64,000 nt of DNA from Phoebastria nigripes (GCA_035582835.1 JAYKAV010003077.1:454751-518750); one strand, 5' to 3'. Positions 1 through 14,335 are shown, numbered from the stretch's first letter. Notes: generated by a model from the letters alone, not told the origin. Translations and numbers: made by a program.

Positions 1-100
1 TCAAATCTGGGTTCAACTTCCATCTTCCTGTTTGACCCAGTGCAAATCTATCTCTTGTGCCCCAGTTTCCCAGTTGCTAAAAAAGGGTTGAAATATCCTT
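1..100 (+). repeat. MIR-like ancient SINE fragment
   Basis: The first hundred bases follow the order of an amniote MIR-type SINE: a 'ctgggttcaa' segment, then a degraded 'tgtgacc...gcaaatc' part, then 'tgccccagtttccc' and a short run resembling the 'atctgtaaaatggg' segment. Divergence is high, as expected for a very old insertion, and the left end may lie outside the window. The call rests on remembered family consensus, not on an alignment. Confidence 0.5.
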
Positions 101-2285
101 TTCTCTCAAGCATTGCCTGCAGTGACCAGCTGGACACTCAACTCTTCAGGGTGGTGTATAATCCCCTGGGATGCACTTTGTAAGTCCTGCCTGATAGAAA
201 AGGAGGAGAAAAGGGCAGATCTAAGTGTAGGACAACAGCAGAGGTGGGAGCAGAGAGGCAAGTGTAGCCTGAAAGCCAAATCAGTGACTTCAGAGGAAGA
301 CCCACAAGCCTGAATAAGACCAGGACCTGCTGACCACAGAAGGCAGTGACTGATCTGTGGACGTGCCACGTGCAGAGCGAGGATAACCTGAGGGGTGGCT
401 GAGGAGGGAACTGGCTCACTAACAGACATGGAGCACAAGGAAGCCTTGACTTTGAATGGAGCTTACAAGAGAAAATACAAAGACTAATAATACTAGACAA
501 GTGATTAAAAATACCTTGACAGCAACAAAAAAGGGATAAGGTGAGATCAATTCGTATCTTTTCAATACAGTCTGGTACATGTAGATGTGTCCAGAATAAT
601 TTTGGGAAAGGTGAAGCAATATTTCAACAGCTAAATATCTCCACTTTTATTTGTTTTATATGCAAGGATCTTCCAGGAGGGGATTCATTCAAGACATCTG
701 AGTAATATAGCAGAGCTAATCCACACGTGGTTCAGTAAAAGGTCACTATACTGCATTCTCCAGAGGAGATTTATGTACGTCAGTATACGTACATTTTTCT
801 TCTTATTTGGCTGTGTGTTTATTCCTTCGGAGAACNGTGTGTTGTAGGTCAGTATGAGGTGCCTTTGGAAGCTTCTAGGTGCAGAGAATTACTCTGGCTG
901 CCACTAGCAGGTTTTTATACAGTATGGCTTCCTTCTGTATTGAAATGGCTTAGGAGCAGCTTTCAGACACCCATCATGCATAATGCTTTCAAATATATCA
1001 TCCGGGCTGTGTTTTGCGTCCACTTTTATAGCTATAGATGGTGCTTAGTCAGGCAATTTGCACAAGGTCATGAAGTTAAGTGGCTATGTGAACGTCTTCA
1101 GACCAGCATCTTTATTAGTTCCCAGCCCTGCAAACACATATGTCTAGAAAGGGTCAGGTTTTCCTGGTGGCATCCAGCAGATCAGCAGTTGCTTCCCTTC
1201 CCTTCCTTCCCGCTTTCTTCTATGGCAGTGAGGAGTATCTGCCTCGTTCATGGGAGCTGCACCCTTTCAGGTAGCTGCCCGGGCTCAGCCTCCAGAAGTG
1301 CTGAGCTGCCCAGTCTTAGCCAAAGCCAAGCAGAAACCCTTGGTTCTCTGGAGCGCTGCACATCAGGCCCTTAAGATCTCATAAAACTACTTCTAAAGCA
1401 TTCTCTATAGGGTTGTCTGTTTAAATGTTTAATTTAGGGACTAGCTAAGAATAATTTAGCAGCTGATTAAGAGAGATGCCAGTTCTGCTGTTCCAGGATT
1501 GATAATCCATAATGTACACATGTTATTGCTATTGTAGCAGTGATATGTTGTGGGTATGAAGTAGCAGCATCNTTTTCTGCCAAGCTTGGGCTATCTGTCA
1601 GCCTAATGATAAAAGTAAATACTATTTTAAGGACCTTGCTGGTGAGTGTCTTTCTGTCAGAATGAAACTGCCTTATGCTGAAGATATTCCAGGCAAGTAG
1701 AAGTTGTAGCCCTGATGGAGACTAACTCTGAGGTAGATGGGAAGACATCAGGAAGAGAGCATCAGATTAATTTTGTAGCCACTAAAAATAATTGTTGCCC
1801 TGCTATTCACCTGGAGGGAGCCAGTTCCATTGCTGAAGCACAGGAGAAATTATGAGCTGTGCTGGTTACTGTTATCATAGCATAAAACACAACTGTGCTT
1901 CCTTTCTGGAGCGGTTTCCCCTGTGTGTGATCAAGGTATGATACAACCAGAGTGTGCTCAGACTGTGAACTTTATTTCCTGACCCTGCCGTGACTCAGGG
2001 TTACAGAAGCAAATACCCCTGTCACCAAATGTGGCCCATATCCATTGACTCCAGCGGTTTTGTTCTGTGTCTTTTCACAAACATCTTTTTGATTATGATA
2101 GTGCTATTTACAAGGTTATTCTTCGCATGACCTTCTTCCCTGTAGCAGGCAATATCTTTGTCCTCAAAGGTCCTGAGGTCTGAGCTTTCATATTTTAGAA
2201 GCTCTCATTCTTTCTCATCTACTGTCTGAACAACAACTTCTGATCAGTCATTTGAAATCACTGATTTAAAATCTCATTCTGCTAC
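101..2285. other. No gene seen; non-coding sequence
   Basis: Only short frames of fewer than about 170 codons are present on either strand, and none has a recognisable domain or a convincing pair of splice sites. Base composition is ordinary for avian intron or intergenic DNA. Single ambiguous bases occur at 836 and 1572. I see no tandem repeat, RNA gene or CpG island. Confidence 0.6.
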
Positions 2286-2289
2286 TTGT

Positions 2290-2430
2290 GCCCATTACGT
2301 TACTACTACTAATAGCCCGTGGGTCTTGCAGAGTGCAAGATCTTTAAATCAGACATCAGTTTCAGTGTTATCCCCATTTTGTATTGGGTAAACTGAGGTA
2401 TAAAGAAGAAACTTGCTTAAAATATTAATG
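2290..2430 (+). repeat. MIR/L2-like ancient repeat fragment
   Basis: The segment 'ttatccccatttt' followed by 'gggtaaactgagg', 'aaagaagaaacttgc' and a short tail matches the core order of old MIR/L2 interspersed repeats ('attatccccattttacagatggggaaactgaggca...'). The flanks are too diverged to place the ends. It could also be a related amniote CORE-SINE. Confidence 0.5.
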
Positions 2431-5400
2431 GGCATCTGTGGTATAGACACCTTTTAAAAGACTTGAAATGTCCGGGTGCCTTTCTGATCGTCTCTTCAGT
2501 CAGTACCAGTTTTGGAGATTCTGGGCTGGATGGGTATCTATATACCAGGCACAAATCAGATCCCTGTTATTTCTACAAACTAAAATAATAAAGGAAAATA
2601 CTGGGAAAAGAATTAAGTAGTCCAAAATTACTGTAACATTGTTATCTTCATGTGAACTAACTGTTCAAATTCCCTTTGTAGCCCACAGAGGAAAATGGAC
2701 ACTTTTAAGGCACAATTCCTCTTCTAAAGTGGGTGTCTAAAAGCAGGATGAATTAGCTGCTCTGGGAGTGCCTGTACTTCTCCTTTGGCTGAAACCAGGC
2801 TGAGATGTTGACATGCACACGGAAGGCGATGTTAGAGGAGAGAGCCTCCCTCCCCCCTGGGTCTGAGGGGAGGGTCAGTGTTGTCCATAGGCACAGGTCA
2901 TGTCGAACTGGGAGCAGGGCTCACTCTGCAGTTCTCCCCATCCTTGTCCCCTTAATCTCCTTCAAACATACAGCAGCAAACAATTACTGGAACCCAAACA
3001 GCCTGGGAGAAAATACAGAGTTAGATCCTTTTCATTTTGCCAAGTATATGATTTGAAAACAAACAAATGCTTTCTTTAAAACAAATCCAGTACAGCAATT
3101 TATTTGCAAAATTCCTGGAGTGGAGCAGAAGCCACATAAAAGCTTTGAGGCTGTGGACCAAATCAAGTGTATGTTGTATTTAGCAGATGCGCATAGGTAA
3201 GTCACAGAGAGAATATAAGGGAAGGGAAAAATGCATTTCCATGGTTGGGAAGATAGCATGTGTTTACATCTGGGATATTTCACTAACTTCTCCTTTTCCA
3301 AACATAACACTGGGCACATTAGCAAAGGATGCGTCACATTTACTGATTATTGCATTAGCCAAATATAGAACAATATCGAATTCCTTCCATCAGTGGCCCC
3401 TTGCAGACCGAAACAGCGCGGGTTATAGAGCAGAGTCTGTGGGGTAGCTGTGCTGTGGTTTGGGTATGTTCAGAGGAATGTTGTCACCAGAATCAAAGTG
3501 CCACTGTTTGTACATTTCTTCTTGTTTTTTGTAGAGCTGTTGTTACTAATTATTATTTCAGGAATACCCCATGGGCTGTGGCACGGACCAGGCCTCCACA
3601 CTGCTAGGCGTTGTGCAAACACAGAAGAAAAGGTTGTGCCAGTTGTTTTGAGGTTGCAGTTTGCACTGTGGTTTGGTTAATAACATATTTGGAATGACAA
3701 GCTTTTTAACCACGTCAAAAGCATTTCCTGTCACTGGGAAGCACTGGTTCTATGGGAAACCCTTGTCCAAAGCAACTGGAAAGACAGCATGACTTTGGAA
3801 AAATCAAGCCTAAGGCCATCATTTTGAAGTGGTCTAAACCAATACAGCAGTGATCTTTCATGTGAGCTGCAATTTTGGTCCTGAATATTTGACCTTGGAA
3901 ACTTAATGACTGAATATCGGAAGTGAAGAAAAGAAGTTTTCATCATGAGGAGCGTATGAAAAATTAGCAACTCTCTGTTCACACTCTTCTGCCGAGATTC
4001 CTCCCCATACTTAGAAATACTTGACATAATCTTTGGACAGATATCAATTTTTGATAATATTCCAGGCATGCACCCACATCAGCTAACTAATGCAGCACAG
4101 TCTGGCTGCTAATGGACTGAGCAGATGACCGGGAACTATTCATTTGCCCAGATAGAACCTCTGTCCTCCTTTTCAGGAAAATTCCTACCACAGAGGTGGT
4201 TAGATTTATTAGCAGAAGATGTATTGGTCTCAGTTTGCTGTCATGTTGTTAGAGGAGGGTGAAGGGTGTGTGAGGATGAATTCAGGTGCTGTTTTGTTTT
4301 ATCTGATAGAGTCTGCCATTGCAATTAGGGAATTAGATTCTCTCTCTCTTTTCTCCAAAGTTTATTTATGGATTTGTGGGACGAGAACAGAGTCTGGTGC
4401 AGGAAGCACGATGCAACCTGAGAGCACCTCGGGTAAGACCAGGTGTCAGAGGGTGCTTGCTTTCTGGGGTAGTTATTTTTCTCCCACTTAGTGCTGCGCA
4501 CATTTTAACTCAATTGTAACAATTCACACATCTTTAGAATGGGGTTTGTCATAACCGAGGAAATAAGTCCCATCAAGAGAAATACAAACAGAAGGAAACT
4601 CCATTCCCGAGTTCACTCGTCATCATAAACACTTCACACTTCCCTGGGCTCTCAGAGCTCTGTAACAGTATAAATGCAGCAGGAATCTTTTGCTTGTTGC
4701 TGACGTGGGCATTTGTATCATGGAACTGAGCAGCTGCTCACTGATCACGGTCTTTTACTGCAGTGTTTCTCCATAGAAAAAGAGGTGAGGATGAATCTGT
4801 GGCTCTAAGTAGGGAACATGGAGAGATGCTGGTACTTGCAGTGGATTAGATCCTTGCCATGTTAGCATTCATTTGCCATGGCATGTCTATACTGATACGC
4901 TAAAACTACTGGGGTGGAAGAGAGTCTCACACATATATGGTAGATAACATCCATATTTCAAGAGAAATGTAGGTATCTGAATCTATCAGCAGGACACTTA
5001 GTTCACTACTAGTCCGGATATTTTGTTGTTAATAGAGGCCAATTGATTGACCGAGAAAGGAAATGCATCAAGAACTGGTACTGAATATAAATTGAAGTCC
5101 CTGCTTTTTAGGTGTCCGCTTGGTTTCTTTTTTAAGAAGGAACAAGTATGAGTGAGAGCATTTATATTAAAATTTATATTTAAGATTATTAAAGCCTGCT
5201 TCACAGACTGCAGATATTAATATCTAGACCATGGTACCAGATAATCTCCCAGCAGGGAGTGGTGTTTGAACCGTGAAATGTCAGTGTTCAGTTGTAGGAA
5301 GAATGAACTTAGGGCTTTGCAGATCTGTATTGGAAAGTTTAAGTTCTTACTTGTGAATAAATATAAAATATTAATTATTGAAGGATATTTTTTAGGGGAT

Positions 5401-8400
5401 GTAGTCTAACAGTGTACGGTTGTAAAGCAGCTGCCCCATGCCTTTAGAGGAAACACGATTATAAAGGAATTGTAGTGGGTAAAGAAAAAAATATATCTAA
5501 CATATTTTGAAATAAAAATAAATCCTTAGAAATTAGATATGGCTGTCAGTACTCTGAGAAAATCTCTAACCAAATTAATGCCATGATAAGTATATTTGTT
5601 GTGGGTTTAGTGGATTTTATTAGGGAGGCATGCCTAAGAATTTGTAAACACTATTTATTAAATCTGATGGAGGGGAAAATTTAACCATATGGTGGTAAAG
5701 CATGGAATGAGCATGCTCTGGCTTGCAAAGTATTTCATTATCAAAGTTACTGCTCTTCCAAAACACACTCACCTCCAAGATTGACCTCGGGGAGAAAGTA
5801 ATTCCTCTTGTAGATGGTTTGATAAAGTTAGAAAATGGGTCAATAGCTGAGATTGAAAAGGAGGTGATAACCGAAGATTCCCTGATGGGAAGGAGGTGGC
5901 AAGGGGAGGCGGTGGGCAGCCCTGGCCAGCCCGCTCGGTCGTCCTTGCTCAGCACGGCACTCTGCGGGTGCCTGGCATGGGCTGTATGTGAAGCGGGATG
6001 AGATAACAAGTATTAGCTTTATCCAAATGGTTAATATAGCACTTCTGTGTGTGCCAGAAGTTGGTGTCGCTGGTCAGCTGCCCTGAAGAGGGAGGGTCGA
6101 TTGGAGTGGATAAGCTGAAGGAGCTTCATCTCCCCTCCATAGGCCATCAGGAGGATTCCTTGGCTTGAGCCAATCCAGCAAGAAAGTGCTCGTAATCACG
6201 TAGCCAACCTTTTAGGTTACCTTTTCAAGACAAGGAGCTTCTAAATTTTTTTCAGCTACTTTTCACCTCTCCCATAAGCCCGCCCTGGCATTTTCTCTCT
6301 TGTGCATTTACAAAAGCCTGCAGTACTTTTCCATGGATGCCGTGGACGTGTGAAGCACTGAGAAGTGTGTGGGGCCTTTCTGTGGATATAAAAGGAAGAA
6401 AGGGAGAAAGAATGCAGTGGAGAGGCTTCCCTCAAGACATGCACGTGCATACACATGCTGTTACTGCTTAACACGTCTGATTCCTCCAGGATTCAGGCTC
6501 CGGTTCACCTCCTTTCTAATGTTTTATTTAACCTCCACTTAACCTTCCCCTTTAACCATCTGCTTGTTTACTGACTCCTAGCTTCTTGTCCTCAGTATTC
6601 TCTTCAGCAATCACTGCTCTTGATTAAACCTTTCTTCTTCCTGCACCAGAACCCCATTCCTTTCCAAAAGCAAGAGCAGTTGCTCAGTTGAGCAGGTTTT
6701 GGTATTGTATAAGGACAGGTTTCTAGAGCTGTTGGTGTGATTCCCAAGACCCATGTCCAACTGGTTTCCAGTCTATTATTAGCCATGGAGCCCTTTTTAA
6801 ATGCAAGGTAACACACATAGGCACACTTGAATTGTATTAGCTGAGTTACTTGAGGAAGCTTGCAGCACTATATCTCATTTTTTACTGGATGGATACATAG
6901 AGGAATCTACAACATTTCTAATAACTGATTATAAACTTCCATTAGCAGGTAATGTACCACAGATTCAAGATCCTGATTCTTACTTGTACGAAAGTCTTTA
7001 GGGAGAGCCTTGGTCACCTGGGTCCATCAGCAGTGACTACATTGGAATTCAACTACTGATTTTTTTATACATTTATGTTTTCTCCTGAGTTTTTTGTGCC
7101 CGTACTAAATGACAGGGCAAGGATATGTTCCTAATTGCGCTCTGTAGTTTCGAATTCACCATTTAAGTGGTGAAGGTAAAAGAGAGAAGAACTGAAAGGG
7201 AGAGGAGCACAGCTTTGCCTAAGGCAGTCTGCTGAAGATGGGGAAGAATGAGGCACTGAATAAGAGAAAATAAAAATTGTAAGTATTAGAAAATTGGCCA
7301 GTGAAGAGATCTTGAATTCCAGTTCTAAAAGAAAGAGCTTTCATTCTTTCCCAGTTTGTGTGCTATCCTGCAGACGAACTCTGTGTATTATGGTATATTA
7401 TCAAGTTTGAGCAGTAATTCTATGTGATTGTTCCTTAAAAATTGCTATTGATGCTTTTGGTTAACTCACCTTTTCACAGCTCTCCTGCTACGTAGTATGT
7501 GGCTGTGAGGAGAATACTGAATCGTTCTCACAATGGCTACTGATTTGAAAACTCTCTCTGTGAATCTGAAGAGATGACAAGAGATGACCCTTCCCTGAAA
7601 TACTTTGTAGAGACCCAGGAAATACATTAGAAGTTGTATTACAATTCCTAAAAAGAGGAAGAAGATGTAAAAATCTGAGAGTAGGTTGTTTTTCACTCTA
7701 GAGCAAAGCTTTGGCGATTTTTCTGACTCTGCCTAGGACACTCAGTGGCAGGCAGTATTGTAAAATGAGAAGGGAGGCTTCCTTGATGTTCTGGGTAGGA
7801 TGGATGGGCTCAAAATCATTCCTGGCGTTGGAAGGAGAAGAGAGCATCTGGTTGTCTACTGGAAATGAGACTTTGGTTATGAGGAATAGTGTTTGTTCCC
7901 ACCAGCAGGTTAAGCCCAACCTTAGGTTGACTAAGACTACATTGGTCAAGCCAGTTTCTGCATTTCTGGGATTTTTTTGGAGCTTACACCTTTAACATAA
8001 AAATGTCCAAGCACAGTCTGACCGTATGAAACATGATTATATCCTTTTCAAATTCAGATTGGGGAAGTATGAAGTGCTTAATCTCATACTTTCTTCATTA
8101 ATTGCAAATTTAATTTATAAACAGCTGCATGAGTTAGAAATTCCATCTCCTGTGATGAATACAGACCAATTAAGGTTATAAGTAGAAATAATTTATGGGA
8201 TGTGTCAAAAGCAAAAATAGATTTACATAGAGCTGTATTGATTGAAATGCAATCTCATCAATCTGGAGGATGTTCTGGACAGTGTTCAAGGAACTTGGAG
8301 ATGAAAAAGATGAGAAGACAACACAATAAACCGAACATCTTCATTTGTAAGGCAACTAAAACGTATCACTGAATCCCAGCTGCTATAATAATTCCCTCCC

Positions 8401-8929
8401 TTCTCACAGAGCTCTGCAATACTGACAAATCTAAATATGAAGAAGAAAAATGTCTCTAGAAGGCTGTTATTTTGCTGCCTGAATTGTGTCAAGGAAGTGT
8501 AAATATAATCACATTTTATCCTCTGATCTGAAATGGATTTCAGTAGCACAGATCACAATGTAGCTTGCCTTGATTGATAATAACTCCCTTGTTACCATCA
8601 GTAATACGGTGAGGTGGGGAGGAAGGAGAAGGCAGTTCAGTTCATGACAGAATTACTAGGCAATTCACTCAAAATCCTGTATCTTTATTTGTGCCAGGAA
8701 GGGAGAGTAGACCCCAAAGGTTTGCTGTGAGAAACAGACTATCCTTGGGAAATCCTTTCTACAGTTATTTGGTTGCAGAGGCTCAAGGTGGTATCATGAC
8801 AAACACCGCCATGTTATCTCTCTTTGAGTGATCCATAAGAAACTTACAGTTTTCTTGGATTTGTTATGCTAACTAATTCTGGCTGATACTTCTCAGTGCT
8901 TTCAGAAGCAGTCAACAGCAGGCTGGTAG
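2431..8929. other. No gene seen; non-coding sequence
   Basis: I found no coding exon I could defend in these 6.5 kb. Frames are short and none shows a known domain. A small piece near 3600-3640 ('ctgctaggcgttgtgcaaacacag') resembles an old amniote repeat motif ('gctaggtgctgtacaaacacag') but is too short to call with confidence. No tandem repeats longer than about 20 bases were noticed. Confidence 0.55.
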
Positions 8930-9620
8930 AGATTCAAAGCGCAAGCTGCCTTGGTCAGTTCTGCTGGGGATTCTTGCTCCTTCTGGTCCACAGCCGACCG
9001 TAAAAACCCAGGCTCTTCCTCCCTTGCCTACTGCAACCCTCCAGCAACAACTGTGCTCCCAGAGTGGAAGTCTGAATCCGGTTGGGTCAGCTGGATACTT
9101 CACTGCTCTCAGCTGCTCATCCTGGCTCCCCACTTGGAGAACATCAGCCCCGTTCCTCCCACGCACACATCCGTGCCAGCAGCACTTGTGTGAGTGCTTC
9201 CAGCCTACTGCGGGCAAAGGCAGGCCATACCTGCTGGCTGTCAGGCTCCCCGGCTGGCTCTGCCGGGACGTCAGCAAGGCAATGCTGCTGTCGGCTGTTT
9301 TGCTAGCAGGGCTTGGAGGACAGGACCACCAGTGGAGGGGGACCAGGGAGCTCCCAAGGGAGCTGTGACGTCTCCCAGCAGTGCAGCAGCGTGTCAAGCA
9401 AAGCGCGGCCCATGGTCTCAGCACTCAAGGCCTTGGGACAAGTGCTGCTGTGGAAAGGCCGTTGTTCTCCAAGCTGGTCCTCTTTAGAGATTATTGCCCT
9501 CACAGCTCTGACTGCTGAGCAGGACACGTGGGCATTTCTGTGGCTGTGCAGAACCAGCGCAGTGGTGAGGGGAAACTGGGTGTGCTTTGGCCTCCTTTGG
9601 TTGCTTAGTTGATTTATTTG
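8930..9620. other. GC-richer block with overlapping open frames
   Basis: This stretch is clearly richer in G and C than its surroundings and contains scattered CpG, including two CRE-like half sites, 'gacgtcag' near 9269 and 'tgacgtct' near 9365. Open frames of about 70 to 170 codons overlap on both strands, which is expected where TA-rich stop codons are scarce and is not by itself evidence of coding. The CpG density looks too low for a classical island promoter. It might be a regulatory element or simply a local GC fluctuation. Confidence 0.35.
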
Positions 9621-12600
9621 GCAGCTGGAAACAATGTGACTGTAGCTCAGGAAAATGGTGGAGGGAAGATGGGGAGAGAAATAACTGGTGCTGTCTCTAG
9701 TCCTGTCTGGGATCCCCTATGCATGGCCATGTCGTAGGGTCAGCGTTTAATGAAGGAATAGCTGACGTATGATACATCTGCGGCTTTAGAGACTTAGGTA
9801 AGTCCATACAGTGCCTTATAGATTGTAAATGAAATCCCAGACTGGAGCTGTCTCCCAGTTTTCTCTCATCCCAGTTCTTCAGCAAATGAATTCTTAACCT
9901 GTTCACCTGGCCAAGCAACTTAATTTTGTCTTGAATTTACTGCTCACACAGCTCCATCCATTTCCTCTCCCTTCCCCAAGCGTGACTATGCAGTAGCTGG
10001 CAGAGCTGTATGAGGGAGCACAGTGTGTCTGAGGCTCTGCTAGCTTGGTAGCCAGCCAAAAATGACGCATGTGGAGACCCCCCTCCACAGCTGTATCCTT
10101 TTCAAAGTGATGTTTGTAGCAGAGAGCTACAAAAGTGCTATTATGTTGTCTTGAGTGGCTATGCGGGTTGCATTCTAAGCAGAGCAGGGATTAAATTTTG
10201 CCATCACTGCCCATGAGCAATTTGCCATTGTGCAGTGAGCAGCTTTCAGAGCAGGTTATTACTGCTGTCTGCGCTGTACCATTCTTATTGTATGAAACCT
10301 GAAGCAGGACTCCCAACCTTGGAAGAAAAAGATAATCCCTTTTCCCCTATTGTTGGCAATACCGTCTTAGAAGCCAGAGAAATATATCCCCCCTTCTCCT
10401 CCCTTAATGATCCTGTGCTTTTCTACTCAGTGTTATTTCTGTGTTTGCTTCTACTGCATTTCGAATAATGCTGGGACTAATATGGCTGTTCCCACTGAAC
10501 GGTTCCAGCTGGTGGAAGGCAATGTCTTGCCCAAAGATCTCTCTCTCTGCACAAATGAGCAATGACAGCCACTTCTAGGGACAGGAAGTTAACCGGCAGG
10601 TTACAGTGAACAAAGCAAGTGGCAAAACCTGCTGAGGTGTATTTATTTTTATTTTATTAGGGGTCAGACATATTAGTGACAGAGAATGGCTTTTTGGAAT
10701 GCAAACTTCTAAAGAAAAGAGATACTTATCGCCAAGGGGTGTTTCTTCTGTTATTATTACCTAGACAGGGCCAAAATTTTAACAGCTCAAGATGCTTTGA
10801 ATTAAAGGAAAACCCCTCTCCTTTCCTTTTCTTATCCCACTCCATTTCTCCCCTCCAGTCGCAATCCAGATCACAGAAATGCCCACCACTGCCTCTCAAA
10901 CTAGTTTTTTTCTTTCAGACAGGCAAAAAATGTCACACTTGACTGCATACTATATTGAAGAGGTACTACCCTGTGTTTGCACTTTTCTGTTTTTCCATTT
11001 TTCTTTAACTGTACTTAATACTCCTAATTAACCCCAAATTTCAATCCTTTTCCATATTCTGTAAGAATCCAATCCCTGTTCAGTTGACTCCCACAGAATA
11101 ACTTCATATCTCTCTTAAATACCAGCTTGACACTGAAGTGAATTTACCATTAGAATGAGTTCCAGTAATTTCTTCTTTGCCTCAGCTTCATAGTGAAGGA
11201 GGACCTGGCTCTTTGCAAAACAAGTGCTGATGGAAATCGGGTGTCTCCTGTCTTATCTCAGATGAACCCTGTCCTCTCAGGCCTCCTGGATGAAGATGAA
11301 TACCCTAAAAAAACCCGGAGGAATTCCTGGGCAGACCTGAAGAGGTCCACACCATCTGTGTGGATGAAATTGCCCCAGGGATCACAGTGGCTTTTCTTCA
11401 CTTTTTCTCAGGATCCGTATTCATTCTACATCCTCTTTGAGGGAAACACTGTTATCATTTTTTACTCTAAGGACCCATACCAATCTCCTTTTCAAAGGAA
11501 AAGGCTAAAAATTCAAGGCCTAGGGTCAAAATCAGCTTCTTAAAAGAAAATGTCCAGACACAAAAAGAAGCACAGTGAAGACCATTTTATTGCTCCTGAT
11601 TTTACATGCGGTCAATCCTGTGGTGCTGGGAGCCGTGCAAGAATCAAAGTCGTGATCATATCTGTGAGCATCACAGGGGATAAGGTTCAAGGCATCACTC
11701 TGCCCAAGGAAATGTCAGGGCTTCTGGACTGGGTCCTGGATCTGGGCTTGGTTTGCATGAGCTGGTGGAAGGCCCTTCACTAGCATAATCCATGTTCCTC
11801 TGGTCCATAAATGATTTGTTTTGTGAGCCAGAATGTCCCAAGTCCAGTTTTCCTCCAGATATCTCTCAGTTCACTGTCCAAGAAAGTACAAGCTTTGGCT
11901 GAAGCTTTTCGGTGGCTGAGCCATTTTCTGCCTGCATTGCCTGATGAACTCAAACAACAGCCTTTCCCTTCTGCACCCTGAAGCGATGTTGGTTAGGGCC
12001 AGAAAAAATTTGGGAGATTAATTTTCTCTGGGGGTTCTACCTCTCTGTCCAATCTTCTTTAAATAGGCCAGTGGTTCCAGCACATGTTAGGGGGAGAGCA
12101 TGCAGATGCACACCCAGACAGCCAGCACGGGCACCTCTGCTTCATTTCCATAGGAGACAAAGCTACAGCAATGTCGGATTGGATTGACCTACTGTTTGAG
12201 GACGTTGTGAAATTTAATTAGCACTCAAAGAAGCACTTGGCAATCTTGGGACACAAAAGTGCGATTGAAGTATCTTTGTTTCCACGCTAGTAAAATCTGC
12301 CAGAAAATGAAATAACCACATGGCTTTTCCGGTCAACATTTGTTGGAGCAGAATGATAATGGGTGGAGGAGGGAAATACATTTGTGCTGTTCCCTTTCTG
12401 CTCAGGCTCGGGGCTGTCAGTCTAGCGCTGTGCCCTGTCAGCTTCACAACGGGGAAGCACTACCAACCCGACAAGCAGGGGCATTCAAATCAGGCGCGGT
12501 GATCACACAGTAAGTGCTTAGGAAGGAGCTTTGTGTTGCAGTTTCACATGTAGGAACGTAGGAAACACCCTCCCCTCACTCCCCCATGGCCCCTCATTTC

Positions 12601-14100
12601 CGACAGGCTTGGAGACTAATTACGCTGTTGCGCAGCTCCTGGCAATTGCAAGGGCTTTTAATGCTGCTGCCTGCTTTGGAGGACAGAAACTGGAATAATC
12701 TGCTTTGTGTAGTGTCCCTTGATGGAGATAAGAGACAGAAGTGAGTTGCAGGGAATGTAAATTGAATGAACATATTGCAGTTGCTGGACACAGCTCTGGT
12801 AGGTCTGCTCTGGCTCCGCTTCTGATTGACACAGCCCATCTCGCCCAGTGCAACTGCACCACGTGTCCCTAACGCTTGTCCCAGAGTACAGCCATGAAAC
12901 AGGCTGTGGCTTCACGGTATGGCACAGGAGCTTTCAGTGGGTTTTCCGTCACAAATTTTTCTTTCTTTACCTTTTTCCCCTCTTCCCTTCCTGTGAGCAG
13001 ATGAAACATGCACTTAATTTTCAGGAAAGTGACTGCTGTGGTAGCAGCTGTGGGAAATCAAATGCACAGCAGGCCCCCATAATTCACAATAATTTTGTGT
13101 AGCAGTTTCTGATGATGTGATATCAGGTGAAAATTATCCCTGCTACTTTCTCGTGTGCCACATCTTTGAACTCCAGCCTGCTTTTCCATTGGCATGTGTG
13201 CCTAGGGCTACCAGATTATTGACAGGGGAGAAGAAGTAATATCATAGATTTAGTTTTAAAATCTTCTGTGTAAATGTATTGCTGGGGATGCACACAGGGT
13301 GCTGCTGGAGCCTCAGCAGCAAAGACCATTGTTGTTAGCCCTTTAATCTCCACTGTTTGTATTTATACAGATTCCTTTACTAAGAAGCATCCATTTTGAT
13401 CTATTATGTTTACCCACAAATGTGATACTTACTTCTGACGAGATAAAAATGATAATGATATCTCTGTGTCACAGGATTTTATTTCAAATGAAAGATCTAA
13501 CAGAGCATATCATGTTTTATTATTGCTGTAAGTTCAGTTATTAGTATCTGTGGAGAGGCATCCTTCCCTTCCCTGTCTCCATTCAAGCTGCGGGACTGGA
13601 GCTTGGCTCAGGGCACAGGAAAGGATGCACATGGGCTCCAGCCGAATGTGCCATCCAGCACAGACTGTGCAGCCCCTCCTTTTAAAAGATTCTGGAAAAC
13701 ATGCTTCGAAAAGTGGGTCCAGGATGCCTATTCTCCATCAGCCAGTGTACAGCTTAGAAGATGTGAGACCCAAAGCTTCACATGTCCTCCAGCAGGAAGG
13801 AGAAGGCCTGCAGGAAGCACTTAGTCCAGGAGGAGCTTTGGAGCATGTTGTGATTGAAGCAGAGAAGCCCTAAGGCAAGGGGCCAAATGGATGTGTGGTT
13901 TCTTGACATCACACCAAAGGGCCATTTGCCTTTTGTTAGCAGGACGGCAGGTCTCTGGGATTAGAGTAGGTGTGTGGGCTGTAACACCAGGTTCCTTAGT
14001 GAGGTGGGCTCAGGAAGGGAAAGAAGACGGGATTGCAGTTACAGAAGATGTTGGTGAAAGGGTGAAACCTACTGCAATCTGATACGTCATTTCTATTGCT
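9621..14100. other. No gene seen; non-coding sequence
   Basis: Mixed-composition sequence with short, domain-free frames on both strands. Pyrimidine tracts ending in AG occur (for example near 10905-10918), but none is followed by a frame that stays open to a good donor. No recognisable repeat family was identified. Confidence 0.55.
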
Positions 14101-14335
14101 ATGTATCAAATAGGGCTGTTAGCAGCTTGATGTGAAAGAACGTTTAAATATTGATGATGAGCCTGCTCAGTGGAGCATTGCGTATAGTGAGAGGATCCTG
14201 TGAATCTGGAATATTTAATGTAATCAGCTGGAATGTAAAGCACAATATGTACAGCCTTGTTCAACCTGTGCATTTAATCACTGCTCTCGAAAGGCTATTA
14301 CCTGCAATAATGCAATGCCAAGTCTAAAGTGGGGA
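14100..14335. other. AT-rich block of conserved-element type (weak)
   Basis: The block contains several AT-rich words of the kind seen in vertebrate conserved non-coding elements, such as 'tggaatatttaatgtaatcagctgg' split over 14208-14232 and 'gcatttaatcactgc' near 14270. There is no open frame or repeat structure. The call is by appearance only; conservation was not tested. Confidence 0.2.

Noticed and set aside
11193..11543. Plus-strand frame of about 116 codons with a Lys/Arg-rich patch
   Set aside because: No initiator ATG at the start of the frame, no known domain and no upstream promoter or splice signals.
12120..12222. Short frame behind 'atttccatag' ending at a TAG
   Set aside because: The acceptor has a poor pyrimidine tract and the frame is only about 22 codons, with no recognisable family.
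13550..13873. Plus-strand frame of about 107 codons
   Set aside because: No domain and no splice context, and a different-phase frame overlaps it; consistent with chance in moderately GC-rich DNA.
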